Assembly (NCBI GenBank): GCA_039654915.1
Contig: CM077595.1
Location: forward strand, 48,577,501 to 48,641,500
DNA from: Aquilaria yunnanensis
Lineage: Eukaryota > Streptophyta > Magnoliopsida > Malvales > Thymelaeaceae
Length of the DNA: 64,000 nt
Direction of reading: 5' to 3'
The notes under the pieces were generated by a model that was not told where the DNA came from, made no database searches, and saw nothing but the letters and a program-made list of their open reading frames with translations. The translations under genes were made by a program, and so were the position numbers. Positions 53,095-64,000 of the stretch are shown piece after piece; the stretch's first letter is position 1, and each line of letters opens with the position of its first letter.

Positions 53095-55522
53095 ATGCCT
53101 ATTCCCGAGGGCTGGCAACCCCTTTTGTCTCATCCTTGCTGCACCACTCCTAAAAAATTAGAAAAATGGAAGACCAAGTTCTTCCTTCCCTCGTACGCTG
53201 TTACCCGGTTGCCACGTTCGGACCAATTTAACTTTTCGAACCGTGGCGACGAGGTTACCGTTTTTCGAGCTCAACTAAAGGCCAGACTTCGGTATCCTCC
53301 TCCGAAGATGATTTGTGACTTTTGCCAATTCCATGGCATTGCCGAAAATCAGCTTCCGCCGAACTTGTACTGCTATTTTAACGCCTTCTTCTGCATGTGT
53401 CGCGTTTTCAAAATAGAACCCCACTTCATCATCTTTATGTAGTATTATAAGCTCTTCATGGTCCCGAAGGGTGGCTTTTACTTCATGCTACCTCGAGGAT
53501 CAGGGAGCCAAAAGTATATGTTTACTTTTGCCACCAAGGACAGCTGGCGAGGGTGGCAACAAAAATTTTTCTTTCTGAAGATGGAGGAGGCCTGGTCGAA
53601 CGTTCCCACCAAGTGGGCTCGGGGAAGGCTGGAGATGGACGTCGTAGATCCGAGGATAATGCTGACTCCCGAGTTGGCTCCCATTTTCATGAATTTTGAC
53701 AAACGTATCCACGCCGTCTCTGATTGGGGTCCCGAGGTCCCTTCACGCTCCCTCTACCCCTTCCCGATCAATTGGAAGCTGATGACCGAGGAGGTTCTTC
53801 GGGAGTTAGGGGTAGTGAATGAGCACAAGACCGACCTCGGAATGCCGGCTCGTGACATCACTGGGAAGGATTCCTGGCTGGTGCAACTCCTTCGGGAGGA
53901 AAATACTTACGAAACTTTTTACGAGCGTAAGTTATCTCCGAATCCCTCTGTTATAATTTCACCTTGGACTCACACTGATGTCTTCTTTCTTTTTCAGAGA
54001 TGGGCGATGACACTGCTGCCTATTACAAGTCCCTTTTTCTCGGTCAAGCCGAGAAGGGCGAACAGACGAAGAAGGCCGTCTCCCGAAGGCGGAAATCGTC
54101 TGGGGCTGGGCCATCAGTGGTCAAACGGGCGAAGAAGGATGCGCCTCCTCCTCTTCCAGAGATTTCCGAGGATGTGGGTGAAGAACCCCAGGTTGCAACT
54201 GTCCCGCCGGCCGAGGTCGCTGCCGACCTCACTACTCAGAGTCCTACTAGTTCGGTGACTCTTCTGGATGCTTTGATAAAAGCCTCTTCTGCCGAGGAGC
54301 GCCGTAGGAGGAAAGGCAAGGAAATTTCTACCGAGGGGACTCAGGGCTCGGACGACGATGTCACCGAGGTGCCTTCAGGTTTGCTTTCTCAGACAAACTG
54401 TGATGCCTTTACTTTTTTTAACTTTGAAATTTACTTGCCTTGACTAGCTTCTTGTTTTGCCGTGTAGGGGAGTTACTTACTCCGGGTTGGGCAACCGAGC
54501 ACACCCGGAAGCGAGCCCTTCGGGATAACCGTATCCCGAAGGGGAAGATCCCAAAGGAGCCTTTCTGGTCATTTACAGAGGACATGAATTTGTACTCCAG
54601 AAACTGTCAGCAAATAGCTAAAGAGATCTCGAAGGGGATGCTTACTAAAGCCTCCTTCAGAGCTATCGCGGAGGCTCACCCGGGCGATGATTCCCTGGCC
54701 GTGAAACTTTTCGAGCACGCTGCCCAGGTATGTTTTTCCCCTTTCTTTCTTTTTTCCTTTGGATTTTTTCCAAGTGTTTGGCTCTCTCTTTTCTCTTTCG
54801 CCTTATTGACTTTGCCTCTCTGTTTTTTTTTTTTGCAGCTGCTGGGGTACGCTGGTTTCCTCAGAGTTCGGGTGGTGAGGCAGACAGCGTTCCAAGCCTC
54901 GGCCTTAGAGGTTATAGAAAAAACTAAGGCCATGTGCTCGAAATTAGCTGCCCAGAACACGCAGCTGGCTCAAGCTGCAGAGGAGATTGTCGCCGTTCGG
55001 GATGGGTTCCTGAAGGAAAAAGAAGAACTTGTGAAGGAATCCTCCCAGAAGATTTCTGACCTCGGCTCCCAAGTGGCGGAGCTAATTTCAGCAAATGAAG
55101 CCTATCAAAAGGAGAAGTCAGAGTCTGAAGTTCTCCTGGCGAAGGCGCTTGCTGAGAAGGCCGCGCTTCAAGCCGAGGTCGATGCTTTGAAGAAGGAGCC
55201 GGAGAAGAAGAAGATGAAGGCTTTGAAGAAGAAGGTCACGGATCTGAAGAAGGACCTTAATGCCCTTGGTGTCGAGAAGGATAAGTCCAACCAAATGACC
55301 AAAGTCAGTTTTCAGGGCGGCTTCTGCCTTGTTCGGCACCAGGTCCTGCAGAAATTTCCAGATCTGGACCTTTCTTTCTTGAAGGCCTTAAACATTCCCG
55401 AAGAACCTCGGTGGGCTTGGTCAAACATTGAACACTTGAACTTGACCCTTTCGCTCCCGGCGCCGAAGGTAGTTGAGAAGGACGCAGGAGCTGGTGGCTC
55501 CCGGGACGCCGAGATCCATTAG
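53095..55522 (+). pseudogene. Element G: four-exon antisense gene (aORF), single stop
   Basis: Exons 53095-53926, 53998-54378, 54468-54727 and 54839-55522 (832, 381, 260 and 684 bases) join in frame to 719 codons. Exon 3 has exactly the 260 bases seen in D, C and E. The only break is TAG 53440-53442 in exon 1, CAG in E. N-terminal domain: FMLPRGSGSQKYMFTF, KDSWRGWQQKFFF. Exon 2: basic KKAVSRRRK. Exon 4: Lys/Glu-rich coiled coil and VSFQGGFCLVRHQVLQKFPD. A possible poly(A) signal AATAAA lies at 55611-55616. With one codon difference from open, it may have been functional until recently. Confidence 0.88.
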
Positions 55523-55833
55523 TTTGTTTTACGGCCCTTTGCTTTCTTTTCCTTCTTTTTTGTACTTCTTCTTTTGGCAATCTTTCTTCTCTGTAAGCAG
55601 ATTCGTCCTTAATAAACATTCTCTTTTAGCTAAGTCTTTTTGTGAGATTTTTCATTTCCCGTTGTCCCGAACATGTTTGCTCAAGAGGATTCGGAAAATC
55701 AAATCTGTGCTTATTACGGCGATCACCTTCGCGGAATTCTGGCTTGTATAATTTATAATTAAGAATTTTTCTAAGAAACTTTTGTACTTAGAATATTTTT
55801 CTAATTTGTACAATACAACTCTCCCGCGAGATC
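55523..55833. other. Element G: spacer with one repeat unit and poly(A) signal
   Basis: Convergent space between the aORF and pol ends. AATAAA at 55611-55616. A single copy of the repeat core lies at 55663-55700. No gene. Confidence 0.7.
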
Positions 55834-56584
55834 CTAAGCATAGAATTTTTTCAAGGCATCCGAATGCCAAGTATTTTTTAATTCTACGCCTTCGGCATCG
55901 TCGAGTTTGTACACCCCTTTTCGTACTTCGGCACGAACCAGATAAGGACCTTCCCACTTTGCACGAAATACCCCGTGGGATGGCCTTCGGGGTTCGAATT
56001 CAGCCTTTCGGAGAACGAGGTCTCCCTTCTTTATTCCCTTTGGGTTAGCGCGCAAGTTTATAGCCACGGCCATTCTTTGCTGAAAAGCTTTTCTTCTCAG
56101 CTCGGCTATTTCCCTGTGTTTGCCGACGAGGTCGAGCTTGGTTCTTAGTCCGAGGTCATTTCCACTTTCATCAAATACTTGCACTCGTACCGATGGTTGC
56201 ACTACCTCGATTGGGATGATGGCCACTGTACCGAAAACGAGGGAAAAAGGCGTTTCCCCTGTGGCTCTTCGGGGTGTTGTTCGGTAGCTCCATAATACGC
56301 TTTAGAGCTCTCCTGGCCATTTCCCTTTTGCTTCGACCAGTCTCTTTTTCAGACCATCTTTTATGGTCCTGTTAGATACTTCTACTTGCCCATTGCTTTT
56401 GAGGTGAGCTACTGGGGCGAAGTGCATTTTTGTCCCGAGGTCGCTGATAAATTCCTGGAATCCTTTGTCTATAAACTGGGATCTGTTATCAGCTACTAGT
56501 ACCCTTGGTATGCCAAATCTGCAAACGATATTCTTCCATACGAACTTCTGCACTTCTTTTGCCGAGATAGTAGCCAAGGGTTCT
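55834..56584 (-). pseudogene. pol: Element G: integrase core end and C-terminus
   Basis: It ends KNTWHSDALKKFYA at 55834. The part from LVADNRSQFIDKGF through NGQVEVSNRTIKDG is present, with TAA 56302-56304 for an expected CAA. The second triad block reads DNRSQF, where sister copies have DNGSQF. The core is split at 56584 by the solo LTR. Confidence 0.9.
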
Positions 56585-59500
56585 TGTTAGGCACCTCCCA
56601 AGTGCTTGGCTTAGGCCAAGGAGAACCAAGGAAACAAGAGGAAACAAAAAGGGGAGAGCAAGAGGAACTATAGAAACTAGTGCAGTGACCTAAGTGTAAA
56701 GCTGGAGACTTTTAGGGTCAAATTGCACATGAGAAGGAACTGTGGGAAAACTGACAGAAAATAGAGAAGGGGACCAAATTGTACACTTAGATGAGTGGTA
56801 CAATTAAAACTATCAAATTTGAGATGGAGATTTCGGCCATGCAAACTTTTATGATGACTAGTGCAAGACTAGACCAATTTTGGGGGACAACAATGATTGC
56901 TAGTCATGTTTTGTCTACCACTAGTGTACTATTCACTAGTTAATAGTTAAACTAATTAGTTGTTTGACTAGTTACATGGCCAGTTATGCATGGGTCCTTA
57001 TTACACATTGGTACTTGTGTTGTTTATTTGCATGGCATTATGGGCCAAGGTGTGAATTGAATGACATATTAGACACAAGTTTTAAGGGCGGCATTGTGAT
57101 TATATAGACTTGAGGGCATCATTGCCTCATGCAAGAAAATGGAAGCCAAAGTTAGCCTTTTAGCTAACTAAAACACAAGTTGATTCGGCCAAAACTAGGT
57201 AAGCCATTTACCTTGACATTATTTCTTCACTTGACCGAAAGCTTATCTAGCTTATATTCTTGAGTTCTCTCAAACTTGGTCTCGGTTTCAAGATTCGTTG
57301 AAGGAGTGTGGAGCTTGGGTGAAGGATTCAAGCTTGAGAGCTTGATTTTGGTGCTAGACTACTTCAATTTCAAGTTGTTCTTGAAGAATCAAGCAAAGGC
57401 CGAGAAGGATTCAACCTAAGGTTGAGGTAATCCTTGAGTTTTTCCTTGAATCCATGGTATTTCTTCCATGAACAAGGGTATTGATTGCTCAAGTGATGAT
57501 TAAGCTAGGTGAATTGAGCAAATTATATGTTAATGTGGAAACTTAGTTTGGCCAAATGTGTTGAGTAAATAAACTTGGTTTTCTTCTTGCATTCCATGGA
57601 AATTAATCCATGACTAAGTATTGTTGTTGCCTATTTGTTCTTGTGTTAGGCAAGTTTGGGTGAAGAACGTCAAGTTGAGCAAGTTTAAGTTTGGCCGAAA
57701 AGTGCTTTGTGAGGTAAATCATGTTTTTCTTGTGTTTACATGGCCTTGATGCCATGATTATTGATAAATGATGAGTTAGTGAATGTATGTTGGTTTGAAA
57801 TGATGAAGAACATTGATGTGTGCAAATGGGCACTATGGCCGAGACCTTGGATTAATGTGTTGAGTGTCCTTTACTTGGTAACATGGAAATTGTGCCATGA
57901 GTAAGCCTTATTGATGATTTGGTGATTATATAATGGATTGAGTTGATGAGGAACATTGTTATGTGAGATGGGCAATTTTGGCCGAAAGCTTGGAATAGAG
58001 TGGAATGGTGCATTTCACTTGGTTAATTGGAATTAAGGCCATAGATGATGTTCATTGATGATTATAATATCATGTGGTGTGTTGGAATGATGAGTAACAC
58101 ATATATATGGAATTGAGCTTTTTGGCCGAGAGCTTAAGTGTGTGTATCTTAGTGTTCTTCATATGAGACATGGTAGTTTAATCCATGATTGTGTGTTGAT
58201 GATGCCTATGTGTTATTATGCTAGGCATTGAGGTTGAGGAACACTTGGATACTTGAAGCTTGGTTGTAACCAAGAGCTATTGAGGTAGGGTTCACTGGCA
58301 CTTGACTTTGCTTGGTAATGTACACCATGATTCAAGTCTCTAGAGTGGCTAAGTGATGGTTAAATGTGCCATATGACCTTAGTTACTTGATGGGCTTAAT
58401 GGTTATACTTGGTTGTTCTGTTGATTAGCTAATTAACTATGGTACATGTACTAGAAATGCAAGTAAATGTGGCCTATTTGCTTGGCATTTTGGGAGCTCC
58501 AAATGGAAATGGTGTATTGGTAACTTTGTGTGCAAGAAATGCACATGGGTACATGTATGGCTTATATGGCCGAGAGCAACATGGTGGAGGGTGTGTGTGT
58601 ACTTGTGTGCTTTGGTGTTTCCTTGTGCATGCTAACCCCACTTATGAAATATTTGACTTATTTATCTGTTTTATATATGTATATGTCTGTTTTTCTTGTC
58701 TTGGTGTTTGTTTTGCAGGTTGAGCTAACTAATGGGAGGTTAAGCTTTGAGTGATTACTCAGCTTAACTAAATAAACTCAATATGAGTTGTATATGTTTT
58801 AAGTGAATCCTACTGAGTTATATGCTCATTGCCCATCCTTTATTTTTCAGGCAAGGACATTCGGCCTGAGTAGGGCTAAGCTGCTTGTGTGTGTGCTTAG
58901 TGTTTATATTTTGCTTGTTTTGCAAGGTATGTGCCAATGTGTGCTTGGCTTAGCATTTTGATTCATTTACAAGTCTTATTCCTTGATTGGCCGAGACTTA
59001 TAGTTGAAGTTTGTAGGCAGTAGTTGGAGACTTGTCTAGGAGAGCTATGGATACCTGGACTGTAGCTTTGATCATAGTGTTTTCCTTCATGACCATGAAT
59101 CAAGCCATTGGGTTGGTGTTGCAATGTGTGCTCTTGTATGGCATACTTAAGGTCATGTTTGACCATTAGGAGTCTTGGCATGTAAACTTTGCATAAATAC
59201 TTTTGGTTTCATGGCATGTGTAGCCATGTTATGGTTGCTAGGTAGAGTACCCTTTTTGTGTTAATATGTGTAGTCTTTAACACCTAGACTTGTGATGCTT
59301 CATGGGTTTTGTATGCCAAGTTATGTATGGATTATGGATGGCATTATGCTGGCTTATGTTTGCTGGATATTATGGGCCAAGGTTTGGCACCATTATGTGA
59401 ATCGTATGGGCCTTGCTTCATGAAAATGTTGTGCATAATTATGTGTACCTTAATTGGCCATGAGCATCATGCACATTTTGTATTTGGCTTTTCAAAATCT

Positions 59501-59910
59501 AAACCAAATCTTGTGGGCTTCTTGATTGCCATATAGTTAGTACACTTGATGCACACCATTTTATGCACTTAAATTGCATTAAGTGTTGCCTTGCTTGTTG
59601 TGCAAGAAATCAATTGAATCCTTGCTTGTGGAGCAAGTTAAGGGTTTGGGCCTTGCCCTTGCTGCAAGTAACTTAATGAATCCACATAAAAGCCACCTGG
59701 GCCACCTCCCAGGCTTTTCAACTTAAGAGAATAAGACTTAAAGTTAAGTTACCTAAATTGGCCGAATCTAAGAAACTGGAATTAAACTCCAGTTAACAGG
59801 TTAAACTCAAGTTGGGAGGTTTAATATGAATTGAAGTTTTGGGAGTTAAACTTAAGGTTTAAGAGTCAAACCTCTTTAGTGATGGGCCAGGGCCTGTACG
59901 AGGTGTGACA
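56585..59910 (+). mobile_element. Solo LTR of a Tekay-like element, 3,326 bp
   Basis: It begins TGTTAGGCACCTCCC and ends GAGGTGTGACA, with a perfect GTTCT duplication (56580-56584, 59911-59915). It is the same family as B's LTRs and the LTR at 1-550. No internal region is left. AT-rich; the small ORFs in it show no known domain. Confidence 0.93.
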
Positions 59911-60580
59911 GTTCTGCCTCGACCCATTTGGAGAAATAATCTATTGCTACCACGCAGAACTTCACGCCCCCAGGTGCCGTTGGGAGCGGTCCTATGAGGT
60001 CTATACCACAAACTGCGAAGGGCCAGGGATAGTCAGCCGAAGTCACCATTTCCAAGGGTGTCCTCTGGATATTCGCGTGTCTTTGGCAACTACCACATTT
60101 CTGGAGGAATTGCCTAGCGTCCTTTCTTAGGGTAGGCCAAAAGTACCCTTGGCGAAGTATTACTGCTGCCAGGGCGTTGGTTCCAATATGTGAACCACAA
60201 GCACCTTCGTGAACTTCTTCGAGCATTACTTCAGTATCCTCTTCGCCAACACATCTCTGAAATGGATTTGCATATCCCTGCCGATACAACTCTTCGCCAA
60301 TTAGGAAGAATCGACCGGAGCACCTTCAAACTTTCGCGGCTTCGCCAGGGTGGTCGGGGAGTACATTGTTTGTGATATACCTCTTTATTGGGTCCTTCCA
60401 GCTTTTTCCCGAAGTTGCTATGCTCAGTATCGCAATGCTCGGGCTGTTTAGTACTTCGGTGCATGTTTTCAACTTTGCCAAGCAGTCTGCTTCGGCATTA
60501 TCCCGTCGAGGTATGTTTTCAATTTTTACGGTGTTGAACTCCCGAATGAGCTTTGCTACCAATTCATGGTATTTTGCCAA
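59911..60580 (-). pseudogene. pol: Element G: integrase N-terminal part and end of second RNase H
   Basis: The zinc finger (HEGACGSHIGTNALAAV, CGSCQRHANIQRTP) and first core block CGIDLIGPLPTAPGG follow on from 56584. The frame is broken at TGA 60326-60328, where sister copies have CGA. NNAEADCLAK-like DNAEADCLAK ends the RNase H. Confidence 0.9.
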
Positions 60581-61263
60581 GCTTGGATCCTTCGTCCTAT
60601 AGTCCCCTGCTGTTTGCCGAACTTTTAGTTGGGAATCGCTGTGGGCCTTTAGATTTCATACTCAGCCACATTGTTGGTGACGTGAAAGCTGAACTTGATA
60701 GCCTTTATTACCTCTAGGCCTTCGAGACCTCTGATAACTACCCCCGCTCCCTGTTGTTCGGACCCCGAGGCTCCGTCAACATACAAAGTCCACTATGGCT
60801 CACCTTCATTTGGATCCGGATGGCTGTCCTCAATGGTGGGTACTTCGGCAATGAAGTCTGCCAGAGCTTGTGATTTTATGGCTCTTCGAGGTTCATAAGT
60901 GATGTTGTGTTCGCCAAGCTCTATACACCATTTAGAAAGCCTTCCCGAATGATCAACCTTTCTCATGACATCGCGCAGGGGTAAACTGCTTCGGATGATG
61001 ATAGGGTGAGCCTGAAAGTATGGTCGCAGCCTTCTTCCTGCTAGTACCAAGGCATATATAGCTTTTTGCAACAAAGGATATCTGACTTCGGCGCCATACA
61101 GAGACTTGCTTACATAATAGACCGGCCATTGCTTCGGCCCTTCCTCTTTTACAAGGACCGAACTCACTGCTTTTGCTGTGATGGCGAGGTATAACACAAG
61201 GGGCTCTCCCTCGTGGGGTTGCCGCAGAGTGGGCAGGCAGGCTAGACAGACTTTGAGTTCTTC
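60581..61263 (-). pseudogene. pol: Element G: two RNase H domains
   Basis: The first domain is open at 60793-61197 (VLVKEEGPKQWPVYYVSKSL). The second starts WTLYVDGASGSEQQGAG near 60730-60790, after a TAG in the EPEWTL block. About 50 bases are missing near 60655, removing part of the block ALIAGLRLARKIGVRN. Confidence 0.85.
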
Positions 61264-62364
61264 CTAGGCCTTTTGGCAGTCCTCGTTCCAAGGGTGATCA
61301 CCACTCTCGAGGTTGCCTTCCTCTTTTGCGGCCTTTGTGAGCACTTTGAAGAATGCTCGGCATCGGTCTCCATACCTGGAAATAAACCTGCTAAGAGAGG
61401 TTATCCTTCCAGTGAGTCTTTGTACATCTTTTATTGTGATGGGAGTTCGAAATTCAAGTGAAGCCTTAATCTTTTCTGGGTTAGCATCAATGCCTCTTTC
61501 TGACACCATGTACCCAAGAAACTTTCCCGAGGTTACGCCGAAGATGCACTTCTCGGGGTTAAGGCGGATCCCGAAGGTTCTAAGCTGGTGGAAAGTTTCC
61601 TTTAGGTCTGCGACATGGTCGCTAGGCAGCTTGCTTTTGACTATCATGTCATCGACGTAGACTTCCATATTCCTCCTTATTTGGTCGTTAAAGACCTTGC
61701 TCATCAACCTCTGGTAGGTAGCTCCTGCATTCTTGAGCCTGAAGGGCATTCTGACGTAACAGTACGTTCCCCCCTCAGTGATGAAGGCAGTTTTCTCCTC
61801 ATCTTCGGGGTCCATCCTTATTTGATGATATCCGCTGAAGGCGTCTAAGAAACTTAGGAGCCCAAATTCGGCGGTTGAGTCTACCAATTGGTCTATCGGT
61901 GGGAGACGATATGAGTCTTTCGGGCAAGCATCGTTCAAGTTTCTGAAGTCGATGCACATCCGGAGCTTACTGCTTCCTTCTTTTGTGGCAATAACCACGT
62001 TGCTTAACCATTCGGGGTACTTGACCTCCCTGATGACATCAGCGTTCAACAGGCGTTGGACTTCCATTTTGACAAAGTCACTTTTATGGGCTGAGATGCC
62101 TCGTTTCTTTTGCCGGACAGGTTTTGCTTCCGGACTTACTTTAAGGCTATGCTGTATTATGCTAGGGTTTACCCCTGGCATATCTTTCGGCGAGTAGGCA
62201 AACAGGTCTTTATTTGTCAGCAGAAAAGATACAAGTTTTTTCTTGTCACCTTCAGCCAAGTTCTTCCCTATTCGGGTACTTTGGCCTGGGACAAGTTCTA
62301 TTTTTTCCATTTCCACTTTCGCGGGATCTTCTGCCTCGTCCTCTTTTGGTGCCTTTGCCTTCAT
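61264..62364 (-). pseudogene. pol: Element G: reverse transcriptase
   Basis: 366 open codons. MCIDFRNLNDACPKDSYRLP, SGYHQIRMDPEDEEKTAFIT and YVDDMIVKSK are intact. MPFGLKNA reads MPFRLKNA, as in E. The segment ends at TAG 61264-61266, where TGG is expected (QKAWEELK). Upstream, TAA just before 62364 stands for CAA, and another TAG replaces a Gln codon in the FIDQAEVRK block. Confidence 0.92.
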
Positions 62365-63585
62365 TGTTTATGCGAAGTTATTTGCCGAAGCTTTTCGTGC
62401 CCTCACGAACACCTTCCTCGTTTCGCCCTAATCTATGAAGAATTCCGCATCTCCATCCTTGGTGGTGAAAGTGACGGTTAAGTACTTCACATCAGGGCGA
62501 ATGTGCAGATTTCCCTGTGTCTATCTTCCAAGGATGACGTTGTACGATGAAGGGACATCCATGACAATGAACCTCACCATTGTGGAGGCGAATAATTCGG
62601 CAGTCCCATCTCCCGAAGTCCCTTTCAGCATTAAGGGGAGATCGATCCATCCGAGGACAGGCAGTTCGGATGGTCCTACCCCGAAAGTAGGCGAGGTAAC
62701 GGGCTTGAGGTCACTGCTGGATATGCCCAAGTTCGCTAGTAAGTGTGAAAACAGGACGTCGGTGTTTGATCCATCGTCAAGCAACACTCTCTTGACGTCC
62801 CAATTTCCTATCCTCGCCATGATCAACAGCAGATCGTCATGGGGAAAGATGACGGCGGAACCATCCCTACGGGCCAGTTTTTTTGTCGGACTCTGATATT
62901 CCATGACTGCTATTTCTCTGGCCTTCCTCTTTCTTTTTGAGGATGGGAGTCCTATCGTGATTGTTTGTATTATTCTTGCCGGAGGTGGAGGGTGCCTTTT
63001 CGGGCTTCGGTTCCTCCGCCTGTCTGAGTCGTAGTCCTCATCCTCTGCCTTTCCTTCCTCCTCCTTTTTCCCTTTCCGGGAGGGCATCCGCAAATAACGC
63101 CGAAGTTGGCCCAATTTTATTAGTGACTCCATATACTTCTTCAATCGAAAGCAGTCTTCGGTGTCGTGGCCGTGGTAGCAGTGAAACTGGCAGAACTTCC
63201 TCATGTTCTTCTTATTATTAGTGGTCATGGCTCTTGGCCGCTGAATCTGAGTCCCCTGCCTTTCCATTGTGATGAGGATGTTGGTCCTTGTGGTGTTCAG
63301 AGGTGTGAAAATTGGGGGTTTCCTTCCCCTCATCCTCCGAGGTCGGCCTGCCTGTTCAGTTGGGTACCGGGTTTGCTGGTTGGACCCTTCGGCCCGGGTG
63401 TGATCGGACTTCGGTCCATCCATTCTCAGTTCTTCGGCCGTCATGTGCTGTTCGGCCCTTCGGTATAATTTTCCAAGCGTGTCCGGGGGGTCTTTGGAGA
63501 ACTCATAAAACAGCTGTGAGTCTCTTCGAAGGCCCCGCGTCATTGCGAGAATGCGTATTTCGGGCCGAAAGTCTGGGACGCTCAA
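62365..63585 (-). pseudogene. gag-pol: Element G: Gag zinc knuckle and protease
   Basis: Open from 63585 to TAG 62521-62523 (CAG expected after LGR). It has knuckle FCQFHCYHGHDTEDCF, basic DSDRRRNRSPKRHPPPP, and protease VLLDDGSNTDVLFSHLL with VGPSELPVLGWIDLPLM. From 62520 to 62365 the protease tail is present with a stop and a frame problem. Confidence 0.9.
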
Positions 63586-64000
63586 GGCTTCTCTATTGAA
63601 CCTCTCGACATAGTCGCGGATGGTTTCTCCATTTCTTTACGCTATGTCGAACATTTGGACAGGCATATTCGCCATTGGCTGACTTCCAATAAATTGCTGC
63701 GTGAAGGCCGTGGATAACTCCTGGAATTCTGTGATGGTTCCTGGAGCTAATGAATTATACCACGCAGTTGCTGGTCTTGTGAGGGTGACCTCGAAACATT
63801 TGCACAAGGTAGCGTCGTCTGCACCGTGCATCATCATGCTGCGTTTGTACTTAGTCAGATGGGCCTGTGGATCAGTACGGCCATCATAAGTTTCGAGCCG
63901 AGGTACTCTGAAGTCGCCAGGCATGGCAGCCTCAACTATGGCTTGAGTGAACGGGGACTCATCCCCACAAAAGGTTTCAGACAGCCTGGCCCAGACGGGC
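63586..64000 (-). pseudogene. gag: Element G: Gag capsid region, runs off the window
   Basis: AWYNSLAPGTITEFQELSTA and FRVPRLETYDGRTDPQAHLT mark the capsid-type domain. TAA at about 63637-63639 replaces a Gln codon in the FDIEQRNGETI block. The N-terminus lies beyond 64000. Confidence 0.88.

Larger units (their letters stand above)
51572..64000 (-). mobile_element. Element G: Tat-lineage element in A's antisense gene, extends past the window
   Basis: 3' LTR 51572-52425, polypurine tract, antisense gene 53095-55522, IN, RNase H, RT, PR and gag to the end of the window. It is interrupted by a Tekay-like solo LTR at 56585-59910. The left flank of the insertion is GTCCA (51567-51571); the 5' LTR is outside the window. 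About eight stops are spread along pol and gag. Confidence 0.92.

Noticed and set aside
58439..58754. Open frames of 74-94 codons as possible small genes
   Set aside because: They lie wholly inside a solo LTR, use AT-rich sequence shared with other LTRs, and show no known domain.

Overview
This window is plant repeat DNA. Every coding segment I can support belongs to an LTR retrotransposon, and I see no host gene, tRNA or rRNA. A flowering plant is indicated by Ty3/gypsy elements of two plant lineages: Tat elements (Retand-like, with a second RNase H and an extra antisense ORF) and chromodomain elements of the Tekay/Del type. The species cannot be named from the sequence. The area looks like pericentromeric or intergenic heterochromatin.

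I use letters for the elements. Z (1-797, +) is the 5' end of a Tekay-like element. It is fused to a piece of an unrelated LTR (798-1015). A (+) is an old Tat element running 1016-3236, 46202-46873 and 47894-51571. Its second RNase H is split by B, a Tekay-like element (-, 3237-46196), with a perfect CTAAC duplication on both sides. Inside B sits a chain of Tat insertions: D (-, from 12472) in B's gag; C (-, from 20366) in D's gag; F (+, from 26099) in C's integrase; E (-, 27338-41285) in F's leader. A deletion at 45244-45248 joined F's integrase to B's 5' LTR. It removed the right-hand ends of F, C and D and the 5' end of B. To the right, Tat element G (-, 51572 to beyond 64000) interrupts A's antisense ORF. 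Three solo LTRs with perfect duplications lie at 3622-5036 (in B's LTR), 46874-47888 (in A) and 56585-59910 (in G).

Each Tat element reads LTR, PBS, gag, PR, RT, RNase H, a second RNase H, IN, a short region with tandem repeats, then an antisense gene (aORF), a polypurine tract and the 3' LTR. The aORF has its own TATA box, four exons and three introns at matching places in D, C, E and G. In E it is open from end to end (671 codons), although E's own gag-pol has three stops, a frameshift and a triplicated gag. Most stops in all elements are C-to-T changes judged against sister copies, as expected from decay of methylated DNA.

By eye, E's two LTRs differ at about 11 of 867 bases, and B's at about 15 of 949. 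D, C, F and E therefore appear to have inserted in a short interval after B.
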